Notes under the pieces: model-generated | What the model saw: only the letters and a program-made list of their open reading frames with translations | Databases searched by the model: none | What the model was told of the DNA's origin: nothing | Position numbers and translations under genes: made by a program | Source: Corynebacterium propinquum DSM 44285 | GTDB lineage: Bacteria > Actinomycetota > Actinomycetes > Mycobacteriales > Mycobacteriaceae | Assembly (NCBI RefSeq): GCF_000375525.1 | Contig: NZ_AQXC01000009.1 | Coordinates: 66,314-130,313 of the forward strand | Reading direction: 5' to 3' | Length of the DNA stretch: 64,000 nucleotides | Shown here: positions 45,701 through 55,402 of the stretch, piece after piece | Numbering within the stretch: the first letter of the stretch is position 1 | How the letters are laid out: every line of letters starts with the position of its first letter

Positions 45701-48700
45701 AAGGCAATATCCTCGGAGTAGGCGCCTTGCAGCTCGGATTCTGCCAGCGTGGCGATCTCTTCCAGCTCGCCCTGCCCGCCATTGGCCGCCCACCAGCGTG
45801 CCTGCTTGGCGACGGTCGTGCCGGTGCCGCGGAATCGCTCCAGAGCAATATCTGCTTGCCCCAGCGCGTAGCGGGCGAGATCTTCGCGGGCGCTGGCCCA
45901 GCGGTCGTCGAAAAGCACGGCCTTACGAGCATCAAAGACTGGCGTGACGGTTTTCACCCAGCCCGCGCCCAGCTCCGCCTCCACGGTTTCGAACAACGTG
46001 TTGTCGGTTTCCGGGGTTTCCGGCGCAGGCTCAGACAAGCCCAACTGCGCCAGCACGGTCCGCGCAGCCGTAGCCAACACGCCGTTTTCGCCGGTGACCT
46101 GTTCGGCGAATTCATTGAGCGCCGCGGAATCCACGACGGAACCACCACCGGCGCTGGCGCCACCGGTTGCTTGCGAAACAGCCACACCATGGCGGGCGGC
46201 CACCTGCTGCACGGCGGCGTCGACCAGTTCGTTGACCTCCGCCTTCGAGCTCGCCGAGGTGGGGATCGTCGATAGCGAACCACCGCGCACAGAATCTTCT
46301 TCGCGCGAACCCAGCAGGATTTCGGCTTCGACGTGGGCGATCCAGGATTGTGGCAGGGCCCAGGTGCTGGTCACGCGTTCGCCGACGGCGGCTGGCTTTG
46401 CACCAGCAGCACCGGTGAGCTGGCGCAGGCGGGAACCGATGGCCTCGCTGAGCACCGAACCAAACGGGCTGTAGCCCGGGGCGGCGGTGGCGACGCGGCC
46501 GCGCAGGGTGGCGACATCGGCATCGGCAGCACCGTCGATGGCCGGAACCCCCAGCTCAGTGGACATATCCATGAGCAGCTGGTTACGGCGCGAGGACACA
46601 CCGTTGGTCAGCTCTTCGACCGTATCGGAATCGTTGATCTGATCCAGACGGATCTTATTGGAAAACGCGAACAGCGTCATGATGGCTTCGGCGGCGGTGA
46701 AGCTGAGCTCGCCGGCCGGGGCTCCGCCGCCAGCGCTGGCATTGGTGTTTTGGTTCGCGCTGGTGCTTGTCGACACGCTTGCTGGGGCTGCAGCGGCTGA
46801 CTCGGCTGTATCGGCTGCGGCGTTTGTGGTGACTGCACTGTCAGAACCCGCCTCCGACATCGGTGCTGGGTTTTCCGTCGGACGTGCCGCATCGGCACCG
46901 ACCTCCGGCGACTGGCTGGCTTGATCTGCAGCCGCGCTGCTGGAGTCATCATCGTCATCCAGCTCGGTTGGCGCCTCGGTGACGTCGGCAAGCATGACTA
47001 TATCTTGGTCCCGCTCGACGTTGTACACCGGCAAACTCACCCCAGCCACGGCCATGGAACGCTGCGCCAGGTTGGTCAACGTCGGCGACGAAGCCAAGCC
47101 AACCTCGATGATCTGGTCGACGCGACCAAACAGCAATTCCTGGGTTTCGATCCAGCGCACCGGCGAAGCAAACTGCCAGGACAACAACTCGATCAGCAAC
47201 AGGCGGGCGAGCTTCTGCGGCTCCATCGTGGCGGCGTCGATACCGTCCAGGCGGCCAGACGGGGCCAGAGCCGCGGTGGCGTCCACGAAATCCTGGGTGA
47301 GCGCAAACGGGCGCGCCACCAGGTTCGGTACGTAGCGTCCGACCAGGGCATCGAGATCCAATGTCTCCGGCAGCAACTCGTCGAGCTTCTCGGCAAAGGC
47401 CGGTACGCCGTCGCGCAGCACGCGGGAGTGGAATGGCACATCGATGCCCGGGACAGTCACGAAGGCACGTGGGGCAATGGCTGTGGCGCGCTTGGCCAAT
47501 TCCGCCAGGCCAGCCTTGGTGCCAGCAATGGAATACTGCTGGCCGGAGATGTTGTAGTTGACGATCTCCAAGAACTCGCCGGTTTCCTGCGCCACCTGCG
47601 CCACATAATCCTGCACCTCATCGGCACTGACACCGATCATGTTCGGGCGCAGCGCACCCATGCCGTAATTGGAATTGCCGTGCTCGTCGCGCTCGACCAA
47701 CGTGCCCATCGCGGAACCACGCGAGTAGACGATGTCGATGACAGCTTCCAAATCGAAGATATTCGCCAGCGAAGCCAAGGCGGTGTATTCACCCAGCGAG
47801 TGCCCGGCATACATGGCGCCAGTAGCCAGCGCATTGTTTTCGCGCAAACGCTCAGTTTGGCCATAGGCGACGACGGCGAGTGCGACCTGCGTGAACTGCG
47901 TCAGGTGCAAAACGCCCTGCGGGTGGCGGAACGTGGTGCCGCGCACCTTAAGCTCCGTCGGGTTGTCGTCGATGATCTGGCGTATGGAGAAACCATGCTG
48001 GGTGCGGGTGTGGTGATCCGCACGGCGCCAGGCCTCACGCGCAGCTGGCGAGGCATTGCGATCGCCGCGGCCCATACCCTCTGCCTGCACACCCTGGCCT
48101 GGGTACACGTAGGCGGTCGCCGGTTGTGCCAACAGCGCCTGGCCGACGGAGACGACCTCGCCGTCGATGCGGCAGGTGACTTCCAATGCCGTGTGGATGC
48201 CAGCGCGGCCTACACGCTCGGCGGTGATTTCCACCTTGTCACCGAGTTGGACCATCCCGAACATGGAATACGTCCAGCTGGTGACCGTGCCGTGAGTATT
48301 AGCCAGGTGCTGGGCGGTGGCGGAGAGCCACATGCCGTGGACCAGGGCGTCGTCAAGATTAACCAGGCGAGCGGCGTTGGTTGAGGTGTGGATCGGGTTG
48401 TAGTCGCCCGAGACCAGCGCGAACGGGGTCATATCCTGCGGCGCGGTGACGGTAGCGCGGTTCACGAATGAGCGCGGGGTGGACTCGACTTCGCGGGCTA
48501 GTGCGGCACCGCCCCACTCTGGGGCAGGCGCCGGAACGCTGGCACCGGTGGCGCGGCCGCGGATGGCGAACCGCTGCATCTGGGTAGCCACCAACTCGCC
48601 GGATTCGTGATCGCGCAATTCCAGTTCCACGGTGACGATGCGCCCCGCGTTGGATTCGTCGATCGCCGAGCACCACGATTTCACGTCGATCCGGCGCGCA

Positions 48701-51700
48701 TTGCTCTCACCTTTGCTGCCACGAGCAAGTTCGTGGAGCGGAACCCGCAGGTCAATGACGTGGTTCAGGTGCACGGCATTCAGCAAGCCCTCGATAACAG
48801 GGTAGTCCGTGCCAGCTGGCTCACCGTGCTCTTCGCCGATGCGGCCAGAGCCCAGTGCGGTATAAATCGCTGGCCACGCAGGGCCCACCAGCACATCCGG
48901 GGTGCCCGGGGCGGTGGTGAGTTTGTCGCCCAAACCAGCGCCAGTAACTGCGGTGTGCGCCTGCAGCAGGGTGGTAGGCAGAGTAAAGGAATCTTCGGCA
49001 TAACCGAATGGGTACTGCTCGCCGATCGAGCCTTCCACGATGGCAGGCAAAGCAGTGATCTCATCGCCGGATTCGGAGATCGAACCCACACCGGCCAAAC
49101 CAGCCAACAGGTCAAAGACGGCACCTGGCAGGCGATCATGGTCGACGACTGGGCTAGCACCCGTGGCGACGGCGTCGGAAAGATCGACGGGGATGGACAC
49201 AGACTTCACATAAAACGGACGCTGGAATTCTGGCAGATCATCCCAGTAGGAGTCGGTGTTGATGCGGATGGAATACTGCGGGGCGGCCTCGGTGCCGTCG
49301 TTGACGATGTCGAAGGCCTCGGCCGGCAGCTCCACGGCAGGGTTAGCGATGGTGTGCCCATGCCACTCCAGGCTTGGGGCCTGGCGCAAGAATTCCTCTG
49401 CGGTTTTCGCATTACCCAGGCGTGAGTACTGCTCGGTTGGCTCGACGCCAGCCTGCTGCAAGGCCTCGGTGGTGCCGGTTTCGAACCGGGCCAGCAACTC
49501 GGCGACGGGCTCGTCGACCTTGGTAATGCCCGCAACCGAGACCGGCCCCGGGATGATGCGCACGGCGTCGGCGTCGTAACGATCCTCCTGCGCCTGCCAC
49601 AGGGTGTCCTTGGAGAACCACTTCTTCAGATCCCCATCGATGGCGGTGGTCCACGGCATTGGCTTGTTGTGCTTGTGGTTCAGCGAGACAAACCAGGCAG
49701 CATCGCGGGCCGCGACGGTGGTGGTGGCAGCCTGCGGGAAAGCGTCGAGCAGCGTGCGCAGGTTGGCTGGGGCGTCGGCGACGGAATCCAGGTCCGGGAA
49801 GAGGGTGTCGATCTCGCCATGATCGGACGGGTGCAGACGCGCCTCGATGCGGTGCAACAGATCAAACCAGCGATCCTGCCAGGTTGGGTCCATGAACGGG
49901 AAGGCCAGGTTAACGAAGCGCTCCAGCCACTGCTGGTAGGTCATGGTCTCGACGTCACCGAAATACGGCTTGGAGGTCTTGGCCAGCGCGGCGATGATCT
50001 CGTCGCGGTGATCCTGATACTCAGCCGGATCCAGCGAGGTGATCAGCCGGGCGGCAGCGGCGAAGGAGTTATCGATTTCGTGGAGATCCGCCAGCAAGTG
50101 CGACTGCCCGGAAGCCACACCACCGTTGGCGCGACCGCGGCCGACCCAACCGCCATTGGTATCCGGGCTGATACCCGGGGTGTCAACGAGCAGCTGTTTG
50201 ACCTGCGGGGAAGTGGTGGCTTCTTTGGTGGCCATGGCGACCGTGCCGACGAATACGCCATCGACCGGCATGCGCGGCAGAGAATACTTCTGAGACCACG
50301 TACCAGTCAGGTATTCCGCAGCACGTTCCGCCGAGTAAATGCCACCGCCGACGGTGATGGTGACGTTATCGCGCTCGCGGGCAGCGGCGTAGGTGTCGAT
50401 AAGCATCTCATCCAGATCCAGCCAAGAGTGGTGGCCGCCGGCGTGGCCGTCCTCGATCTGCAGAATCAACTGGTGCTCCGGGTTGGCGTCTGCAATGGCC
50501 AGGATGTCGCGGATCTGCTTGGTGGTGCCCGGTTTGAAGGAAATATATGGGAAACCGTCGGCGCGCAGCTGCGCGAGCAGTTCGGTGGCTTCGTCGGCTT
50601 CCGGTACACCAGCCGAAATGGTGACACCAGTAATCGGTGCGCCGTTCGCGCGGGCCTTCGGGACGATGCGCGTCTGGCCAAACTGCAAGTTCCACATGAA
50701 GCGATCGAAGAACATGGTGTTAAAGGCGACGGTGCGTCCAGGCTGCAGCTGGCGGATCAGCGAATTCTTCAGCTCAGTGAACAGCTCTTCGGAATACATT
50801 CCGCCGCCGGCCATCTCCGTCCAGAAACCGGCATTGGCAGCAGCGGCCACGATGGTTGGGTCGACGGTGGTTGGCGTCATGCCGCCGAGCATGATCGGGG
50901 ACAAACCGGTCAGCGCAGAGAACTTCGTTTGCGTGTACGTCTTGCCATCCGGCAATGTGACCAGGCGCGGGGCGAACTCGGACCAGTCGCGCGCAGTAGG
51001 CAATTGCGCGCCGGGGGTAGCGAGGTTATCGCGTTGCGACGGCGTCCAGGCCGGGACCACACTCAGGCCGGTGCCCGCAACCAGCGGGGTGGTGAGTTTG
51101 GCCAGGCCGTCGTCAAGAACCAATGTGTGGCTGATGTGTTGGTCGACCATCTGGGCGGTCTGCGCGGTCCAGTCGAATGGGTGGACCAGGATCTCGCGGA
51201 CGACGGTGGCGATATCGGTGTCGCCGAGGTCCAGTTGGCAGGCCTTAGCCCACTCGATGGTGAGGTCTGCGGCTTCGGTGAGGCTGTCGTGGTGGAAAGG
51301 CAGCGCGACCGGTAGGTAGGTGAAGTTCGGAGTAAGTTCTGAGCCGCCGAATTCGCGGGCCTCCAGGGCGTCGTTGTAGGCGCTGGCGCGTTCTGTGACG
51401 TTGTTTTCGACCGCTGCGAGCTCGTCCGGGGTGCCCGAGACAACGAAAGCGCGGGTGCCGTTGACCACCGAGATGGCGGCCGAGCCGGTGTTGCTGAGGC
51501 ACGTGTCGACGAATTCGCGCGGCAGGTCGCGGATGAGCAGCATGTGCGAGCGGGAATCAGTGGAGCCGTGGGCGACGCTTGCTGCTGTGCCCATCAGGAT
51601 GGCCAGGGCAAGAGCGTGGACTGGGTGTTTGATGGCGGCGATGCCGAGGCTGCCCTGGGAATGCCCGAAGGCAGGGGAGTCGGCGTCGAGAGTGAGGCCT

Positions 51701-52053
51701 AGGTCGCGCAGTTGATCAATGGCGGCCAGCTGGCTGAGTACGATGCCCGGGATGCTGACGGCTGGGAAAACGTCATTGGCGGTGTTCGCGGCCGTTTTGG
51801 AGGTGCTGGCGCCGGTGTCTTGGGAACCTGCGTGCACGAGCGCTTCCAGGCGCTCCATGGCTCCAGGGACAGTGGAAGCAATGGTGCGGGCGTAAGGGCT
51901 GACCAGGCTGCGGGCCTGGGTCAGGTAATTGTCCAGGCGGCCGACGGCGTGGTGGCTGGCAGCGGCGTTATGCAGCTGCTTTTCCCATTCCGAGGCTTGA
52001 CCAGCAAAAATGATGGCGGGGGCGCGCATGGAATCAAGCGGTGTCAAAGACAT
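42790..52053 (-). CDS. fas: Type I fatty acid synthase, multifunctional
   Basis: This single 3087-residue chain makes fatty acids from acetyl-CoA and malonyl-CoA. Domains in order: acetyltransferase (GHSQGSLG, about residue 129), enoyl reductase (GGMTPTTVDP, about 394), dehydratase (DYNPIHTS, about 1219), malonyl/palmitoyl transferase (AGHSLGEYT, about 1418), acyl carrier (GVSSRRNQ, candidate pantetheine Ser about 1820), ketoreductase (VTGAAPGSIA, about 2121), and ketosynthase (CATSAVSIEEG, Cys about 2722, with His in SKHDTS and LTGHSKAG). There is no C-terminal phosphopantetheinyl transferase domain, as expected of bacterial FAS-I, so a separate AcpS is needed. An Ala/Ser/Thr/Asn-rich linker (about 1690-1775) precedes the carrier domain. 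The frame is unbroken. ATG 52053 has AAGGATG nine bases upstream. Confidence 0.98.
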   Translation of the reverse strand: MSLTPLDSMRAPAIIFAGQASEWEKQLHNAAASHHAVGRLDNYLTQARSLVSPYARTIASTVPGAMERLEALVHAGSQDTGASTSKTAANTANDVFPAVSIPGIVLSQLAAIDQLRDLGLTLDADSPAFGHSQGSLGIAAIKHPVHALALAILMGTAASVAHGSTDSRSHMLLIRDLPREFVDTCLSNTGSAAISVVNGTRAFVVSGTPDELAAVENNVTERASAYNDALEAREFGGSELTPNFTYLPVALPFHHDSLTEAADLTIEWAKACQLDLGDTDIATVVREILVHPFDWTAQTAQMVDQHISHTLVLDDGLAKLTTPLVAGTGLSVVPAWTPSQRDNLATPGAQLPTARDWSEFAPRLVTLPDGKTYTQTKFSALTGLSPIMLGGMTPTTVDPTIVAAAANAGFWTEMAGGGMYSEELFTELKNSLIRQLQPGRTVAFNTMFFDRFMWNLQFGQTRIVPKARANGAPITGVTISAGVPEADEATELLAQLRADGFPYISFKPGTTKQIRDILAIADANPEHQLILQIEDGHAGGHHSWLDLDEMLIDTYAAARERDNVTITVGGGIYSAERAAEYLTGTWSQKYSLPRMPVDGVFVGTVAMATKEATTSPQVKQLLVDTPGISPDTNGGWVGRGRANGGVASGQSHLLADLHEIDNSFAAAARLITSLDPAEYQDHRDEIIAALAKTSKPYFGDVETMTYQQWLERFVNLAFPFMDPTWQDRWFDLLHRIEARLHPSDHGEIDTLFPDLDSVADAPANLRTLLDAFPQAATTTVAARDAAWFVSLNHKHNKPMPWTTAIDGDLKKWFSKDTLWQAQEDRYDADAVRIIPGPVSVAGITKVDEPVAELLARFETGTTEALQQAGVEPTEQYSRLGNAKTAEEFLRQAPSLEWHGHTIANPAVELPAEAFDIVNDGTEAAPQYSIRINTDSYWDDLPEFQRPFYVKSVSIPVDLSDAVATGASPVVDHDRLPGAVFDLLAGLAGVGSISESGDEITALPAIVEGSIGEQYPFGYAEDSFTLPTTLLQAHTAVTGAGLGDKLTTAPGTPDVLVGPAWPAIYTALGSGRIGEEHGEPAGTDYPVIEGLLNAVHLNHVIDLRVPLHELARGSKGESNARRIDVKSWCSAIDESNAGRIVTVELELRDHESGELVATQMQRFAIRGRATGASVPAPAPEWGGAALAREVESTPRSFVNRATVTAPQDMTPFALVSGDYNPIHTSTNAARLVNLDDALVHGMWLSATAQHLANTHGTVTSWTYSMFGMVQLGDKVEITAERVGRAGIHTALEVTCRIDGEVVSVGQALLAQPATAYVYPGQGVQAEGMGRGDRNASPAAREAWRRADHHTRTQHGFSIRQIIDDNPTELKVRGTTFRHPQGVLHLTQFTQVALAVVAYGQTERLRENNALATGAMYAGHSLGEYTALASLANIFDLEAVIDIVYSRGSAMGTLVERDEHGNSNYGMGALRPNMIGVSADEVQDYVAQVAQETGEFLEIVNYNISGQQYSIAGTKAGLAELAKRATAIAPRAFVTVPGIDVPFHSRVLRDGVPAFAEKLDELLPETLDLDALVGRYVPNLVARPFALTQDFVDATAALAPSGRLDGIDAATMEPQKLARLLLIELLSWQFASPVRWIETQELLFGRVDQIIEVGLASSPTLTNLAQRSMAVAGVSLPVYNVERDQDIVMLADVTEAPTELDDDDDSSSAAADQASQSPEVGADAARPTENPAPMSEAGSDSAVTTNAAADTAESAAAAPASVSTSTSANQNTNASAGGGAPAGELSFTAAEAIMTLFAFSNKIRLDQINDSDTVEELTNGVSSRRNQLLMDMSTELGVPAIDGAADADVATLRGRVATAAPGYSPFGSVLSEAIGSRLRQLTGAAGAKPAAVGERVTSTWALPQSWIAHVEAEILLGSREEDSVRGGSLSTIPTSASSKAEVNELVDAAVQQVAARHGVAVSQATGGASAGGGSVVDSAALNEFAEQVTGENGVLATAARTVLAQLGLSEPAPETPETDNTLFETVEAELGAGWVKTVTPVFDARKAVLFDDRWASAREDLARYALGQADIALERFRGTGTTVAKQARWWAANGGQGELEEIATLAESELQGAYSEDIALVTGAAPGSIATALIARLLEGGATVVMTASRVSQARKEFARKLYADHAVPGAALWLVPANLSSYRDVDAVINWIGTEQVESVGNEVKLLKPALIPTLAFPFAAPPVTGSLADAGPQAENQTRLLLWSVERTIAGLAGLAQAGVDKRCHVVLPGSPNRGVFGGDGAYGEVKAALDAIMNKWKVEAGWSDGVTLAQVLIGWVAGTHLMAGNDGLVPAVEAAGIRVWNPEEISHELMGLASAESRAQAAQKPLHLDLTGGLGDTLNMAELTAQAAANAEAAAAAAAEAAANAPATPATITALPNIAVPAQPERVDTGEITTDLDDMIVIAGVGEVSSWGSGRTRFEAEYGIQRDGSVELTAAGVLELAWMTGLVNWAEDPTPGWYDANGAEVAEEDIYARFRDEVVARAGVRTLSDKYHLQDQGSIDLATVFLDRDITFAVPTEAQARDIEAADPAFTRVAETDGEWQVTRLQGATAKVPRKATLTRTVAGQMPDNFDPTRWGIPDHMVDALDRMAVWNLVTAVDAFIGAGFSPAELLQSIHPGDIASTQGTGIGGMESLHKVFVSRFLDEERPSDILQEALPNVIAAHTMQSLVGGYGSMIHPIGACATSAVSIEEGCDKIKLGKADVVVAGGIDDVQVESLAGFGDMNATAETKKMTDQGIDERFISRANDRRRGGFLEAEGGGTVLLVRGSLARELGLPVYAVVAHAASYADGAHTSIPAPGLGALGAGRGRENSRLAKSLRGLGLHPNDVTVVSKHDTSTNANDPNESELHSMLWPAVGRDADAPLFVISQKSLTGHSKAGAALFQTGGLIDVFRTGRVPHNAALDCVDPLIEPKAKNLVWLREGVSLADAGRPVKAAVLTSLGFGHVGAVVVYGHPGVFEAAVAAQFGEDAAGAWRERANARLAAGAAHREAGMIGRRALFSVIEGRRLPERGAKEAEIALLLDEDARLGADGTYPLPGSAGESGRRD

Positions 52054-52228
52054 GCAGTGGCATCCTTTACAGAAAATATGAGGAAACGTTCATGTTGTCT
52101 TTGGCTACCGTAGTGCATGCGAGTTATCTCACGCGGATAACTCGCGGGAAATGTGAGTAAATTCTCATGATTTTGTTTTAGAAACCACTTGTGTGGGGTG
52201 GGGCGTTGCTGAATGGGGTGGCAGGGTT

Positions 52229-53068
52229 TTACATGCCCGGAGGTGCAGCAGGCACGATTAGTGGAACCGTAGTGCCACGTGCTTCAGACATGACTGGGTC
52301 AGGGTTGACGTGGGCATCCAGGTTGAAGACTTCGCTGAGTAATTCAGGAGTGATGACCTGAGCAGGGCTGCCACTGGCGTGTATTGCGCCATCTTTCATC
52401 ACTACGAGATGATCGGAATAACGGATCGCAAGGTTGAGATCATGAAGCACCATAACGATGGTTCGACCCAAATCATGCTTCAGGCGCGTGACCAAATTCA
52501 GAACGTCGATGGAATGCGAAAGATCCAGGTAGGTAGTGGGTTCGTCTAAAAACAACACATCGGTTTGTTGTGCAAGCACCATGCTGATCCACACTCGTTG
52601 GCGTTGGCCTCCAGATAATGCCTCTAGCGAGCGTTCAGCTAGATGTGCAGTGTTCGTGAGTTCGAGTGCGCGCAGCACCTCTTGTTCATCGGCAGCGGAC
52701 CACTGGTTGATCCACGACTGGTGCGGGTGGCGTCCGCGTGCGACCAGATCCGAGACTAATAATCCCTCCGGAGCACTGGGGGTCTGAGGCAAGACACCTA
52801 CAGTTTTTGCCAGGTTTTTACGCTTCATTGTGGTCGCGTCTTTACCGTCGACGGTCACCGTGCCTTGGCGAAGGGGAATGAGTCGGGAAACTGCGCGCAA
52901 GAGGGTAGATTTTCCACAACCGTTGGGGCCGATGATGGTGGTGATTTCTCCACTTGGGAAATCCACTGAAAGATCATCGATGATGATGTTATCGCCATAA
53001 CCGACACAGATATTTTGCGCATTGACGCTGACACCACGGTTAGGGGGCGTAGAAATTGGATTGTTCAT
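52229..53068 (-). CDS. Iron-siderophore ABC transporter, ATP-binding protein
   Basis: This 279-residue FepC/FhuC-type ATPase has Walker A GPNGCGKST at residues 47-55, a Q-loop VLPQTPSAP, signature LSGGQRQRVWI near 150, Walker B VLFLDEPTT near 170 and the H-loop VLHDLN. It powers the two permeases encoded just upstream, and the siderophore operon precedes them. It is the last gene of the iron locus and about 175 bp from the fas start on the same strand. Confidence 0.95.
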   Translation of the reverse strand: MNNPISTPPNRGVSVNAQNICVGYGDNIIIDDLSVDFPSGEITTIIGPNGCGKSTLLRAVSRLIPLRQGTVTVDGKDATTMKRKNLAKTVGVLPQTPSAPEGLLVSDLVARGRHPHQSWINQWSAADEQEVLRALELTNTAHLAERSLEALSGGQRQRVWISMVLAQQTDVLFLDEPTTYLDLSHSIDVLNLVTRLKHDLGRTIVMVLHDLNLAIRYSDHLVVMKDGAIHASGSPAQVITPELLSEVFNLDAHVNPDPVMSEARGTTVPLIVPAAPPGM

Positions 53069-53124
53069 CGTTTTATTCTTAGTGTCTTATTCTTAGTTCT
53101 TGTTACGAGTTGTTTTTAATCTGA

Positions 53125-54234
53125 TCATGACGACCTAGACCGCTTGAGATTCGAGCTGATAAGCAGGTAGAGAAGGAATACACCACCAAAAGCGGAAGTC
53201 ACGATGCCAACCGGGAGATCTACGGGGATATTCGTGCGAACCACGAGGTCAGCTCCTAACAGCAAGATTGCGCCCATGAATGCAGAAGCGACCAGTGGTG
53301 GTGTGGAGAGCTTGGTGATGCGTACCGCCAACTGCGGTGCGACAAACGCGACGAATCCGATCGGCCCAGCTGCAGCCACGGCGATTGATGCCAGAGTTAC
53401 TGCGATAACCAAAAAAGTTAGCTGTGTGCGTGAGACGCGAAGGCCAAGTGCTGCGGCGAGATCTTGTCCAAGCACGGCAGCAGTGAGTGTGTACGCCATC
53501 CAAGCTAATAGCGGGACGCAGATGAGGATGACGAGTGCTACCGGAACCGCGCGGTCCCAGTTAGTCGAATTGAGGGAACCTGCTAACCACTGTTGCGCAG
53601 TAGCGGCATCCCGTAACTCTGCTCGTGTCATCAAAAAGCCGATATAAGCATTCATGAGAGCCGTGATAATGATTCCGAATAGCACCAGCCGATAGGCATC
53701 GAAACTGCCCCGTGATGAAAGGATCCAGACGACAGCACCAGTAATGAGACCACCAGCCAGTGCTGCAAGGGGTAAGCCGAAGGTGGCAACCTTTCCGGAT
53801 ACCGCAGCAAAAGCTCCAACACCTCCACCGAAGGTCAGCACGGTCACGGCGGCAGCAGAAGCGCCAGAGGTAATACCAAGTATGTCTGGACTAGCAAGTG
53901 GGTTGCCAGTCACTGATTGAGTTAGCGCACCAGCCAAACCCAGAGCAAAACCTACTGTGAGTGCTGTTAAAGCCCGTGGCATACGCCAATCGAAAACTGC
54001 GATACGTTCAATACGAGAACCGTCGCCAAGGAAAATTATGCGCAATACCTCAGGGACAGTTAAAGGATAATCGCCGATGGCGATCGAAGCAGCAAAGATG
54101 ATCACTGCTGCGCAGATCATCGCGATGGTGCTAAAAAGAACCCATGGGCGCCAGACCAGAGAGATACGCCCCTTGCGTAGCGCTGGCCGCCCCGGCACCA
54201 CTGGACGGGACAGTAGATGTGGTGAGTTCGTCAT
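53125..54234 (-). CDS. Iron-siderophore ABC transporter permease (FecCD family), second
   Basis: This 369-residue membrane protein has about nine to ten membrane helices and the FecCD signatures GFALGLAGALTQSVTGNPLASPDILGITSG and AAAGPIGFVAFVAPQLAV. It overlaps the first permease gene by four bases (ATGA), so both subunits are coupled. It should form the membrane channel with the other permease. Confidence 0.95.
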   Translation of the reverse strand: MTNSPHLLSRPVVPGRPALRKGRISLVWRPWVLFSTIAMICAAVIIFAASIAIGDYPLTVPEVLRIIFLGDGSRIERIAVFDWRMPRALTALTVGFALGLAGALTQSVTGNPLASPDILGITSGASAAAVTVLTFGGGVGAFAAVSGKVATFGLPLAALAGGLITGAVVWILSSRGSFDAYRLVLFGIIITALMNAYIGFLMTRAELRDAATAQQWLAGSLNSTNWDRAVPVALVILICVPLLAWMAYTLTAAVLGQDLAAALGLRVSRTQLTFLVIAVTLASIAVAAAGPIGFVAFVAPQLAVRITKLSTPPLVASAFMGAILLLGADLVVRTNIPVDLPVGIVTSAFGGVFLLYLLISSNLKRSRSS

Positions 54235-55325
54235 AGAGCAACTACCTTCCGCCGATAAATGAGGTACATAAAGAATGGCGCACCGACGAATGCCAGTACG
54301 ATTCCCACTTGTAATTCACCCGGGCGGGCAATGAGACGGCCCAAAATATCTGAAAGCAACAGCAAGCTAGCACCGGTCAGCGCTGAATATGGAAGAATCC
54401 ACCGGTAATCAGGCCCGCACAGACTACGAGCAATATGCGGTACAACCAAACCAATGAAGCCGATCGGGCCCGCGGCCGCCGTGGCAGCTCCCGCAAGTAA
54501 CGCGATGACCACCATGCCGGCCAACCGAGCCCGGTAAGTATTGACGCCAAGCGCACTAGCTGCGTCGTCGCCAAGATTCAGCAGATTCAACGTAGGCGCG
54601 GTTGCAAGTGCAACTATGAGTCCGACCGCGATAAACGGCGCGGTGCCCCAAAAAATTGAAAGATCCCTGCCAGATAATGCGCCAACGCTCCAGAAGCGCA
54701 TCCGGTCCAGACTGTTGTCGTCGATGAGTGTGAGCGCAGTGGTCATGGAATGTAGCACCGCTGTTAGCGCAGCGCCGCCAAGGATTAACGTGAGTGGATT
54801 GATCTGTCCCCCACCCAGCGAGGCAAGACCGAAAACTAATGCAGTGGCAAGAACTGCACCACAAAAAGCCACGACGGATGTGCTCAAGGCAGAAGTGAGT
54901 CCAAACGCGAAAAAGCCTAAGACGACAGCGAATGCTGCGCCCGCTGAAACACCCAATAGTCCTGGGTCAGCCAGTGGGTTTCGGGTATGGCCTTGGATTA
55001 ATGCACCTGCGACACCGAGTGCGGCACCGACAAATAAGCCGATGAGGGTGCGGGGCCAGCGGAGATCTGCGATAACGCGAGCGTCCGCGGAACCAGACTG
55101 AGGTTCGTCTAGCAATGAAGGTAGATTAATTAATGCTTGCACGGCATCAGCGAACGCAATAGGCCGGGCACCAAAAAGTAGACTAGCGAGTAAAGCAGCG
55201 GCGAGGAGAAGAGCGAGTGCTAGCAACCCTGTAATGCGACGAGTGCGCAGGGACCGCGATGACCGCGTATATTCTCGCGAGTTCTTGCGCATGCTACGTC
55301 TCGAAGATAATCTTGTCGATTTCAT
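54231..55325 (-). CDS. Iron-siderophore ABC transporter permease (FecCD family), first
   Basis: This 364-residue FecCD permease has an Arg/Ser-rich N-terminus of about 28 residues, then helices with GAALGVAGALIQGHTRNPLADPGLLGVSAG and AAAGPIGFIGLVVPHIAR. It begins 77 bases after the siderophore synthetase gene. A DtxR-like sequence overlaps its start, so it may have its own iron-controlled promoter besides read-through from the biosynthetic genes. Confidence 0.95.
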   Translation of the reverse strand: MKSTRLSSRRSMRKNSREYTRSSRSLRTRRITGLLALALLLAAALLASLLFGARPIAFADAVQALINLPSLLDEPQSGSADARVIADLRWPRTLIGLFVGAALGVAGALIQGHTRNPLADPGLLGVSAGAAFAVVLGFFAFGLTSALSTSVVAFCGAVLATALVFGLASLGGGQINPLTLILGGAALTAVLHSMTTALTLIDDNSLDRMRFWSVGALSGRDLSIFWGTAPFIAVGLIVALATAPTLNLLNLGDDAASALGVNTYRARLAGMVVIALLAGAATAAAGPIGFIGLVVPHIARSLCGPDYRWILPYSALTGASLLLLSDILGRLIARPGELQVGIVLAFVGAPFFMYLIYRRKVVAL

Positions 55326-55342
55326 AGTAAAGACTAACTTAT
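55324..55342. promoter_or_regulatory. DtxR-like box at the start of the first permease gene
   Basis: ATAGTAAAGACTAACTTAT matches the DtxR consensus TTAGGTTAGGCTAACCTAA at 12 of 19 positions by eye, including CTAAC and a two-fold axis. It overlaps the ATG at 55325. Alone this is modest evidence, but two further candidates lie at the other promoters of the same locus. Confidence 0.4.
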
Positions 55343-55402
55343 TAGATCATTGAGCCCAGTGATAAACCTTAAGTCTTGGAACAAACACGCGAGTGGCACC
55401 AT

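Noticed and set aside
42970..46275. 1101-residue open frame on the plus strand opposite fas
   Set aside because: It is antisense to the fas coding sequence. It results from GC-rich codon bias in the real gene, has no domain I recognise and no ribosome site.
49669..51315. 548-residue open frame opposite fas
   Set aside because: Another antisense shadow of the fas reading frame.
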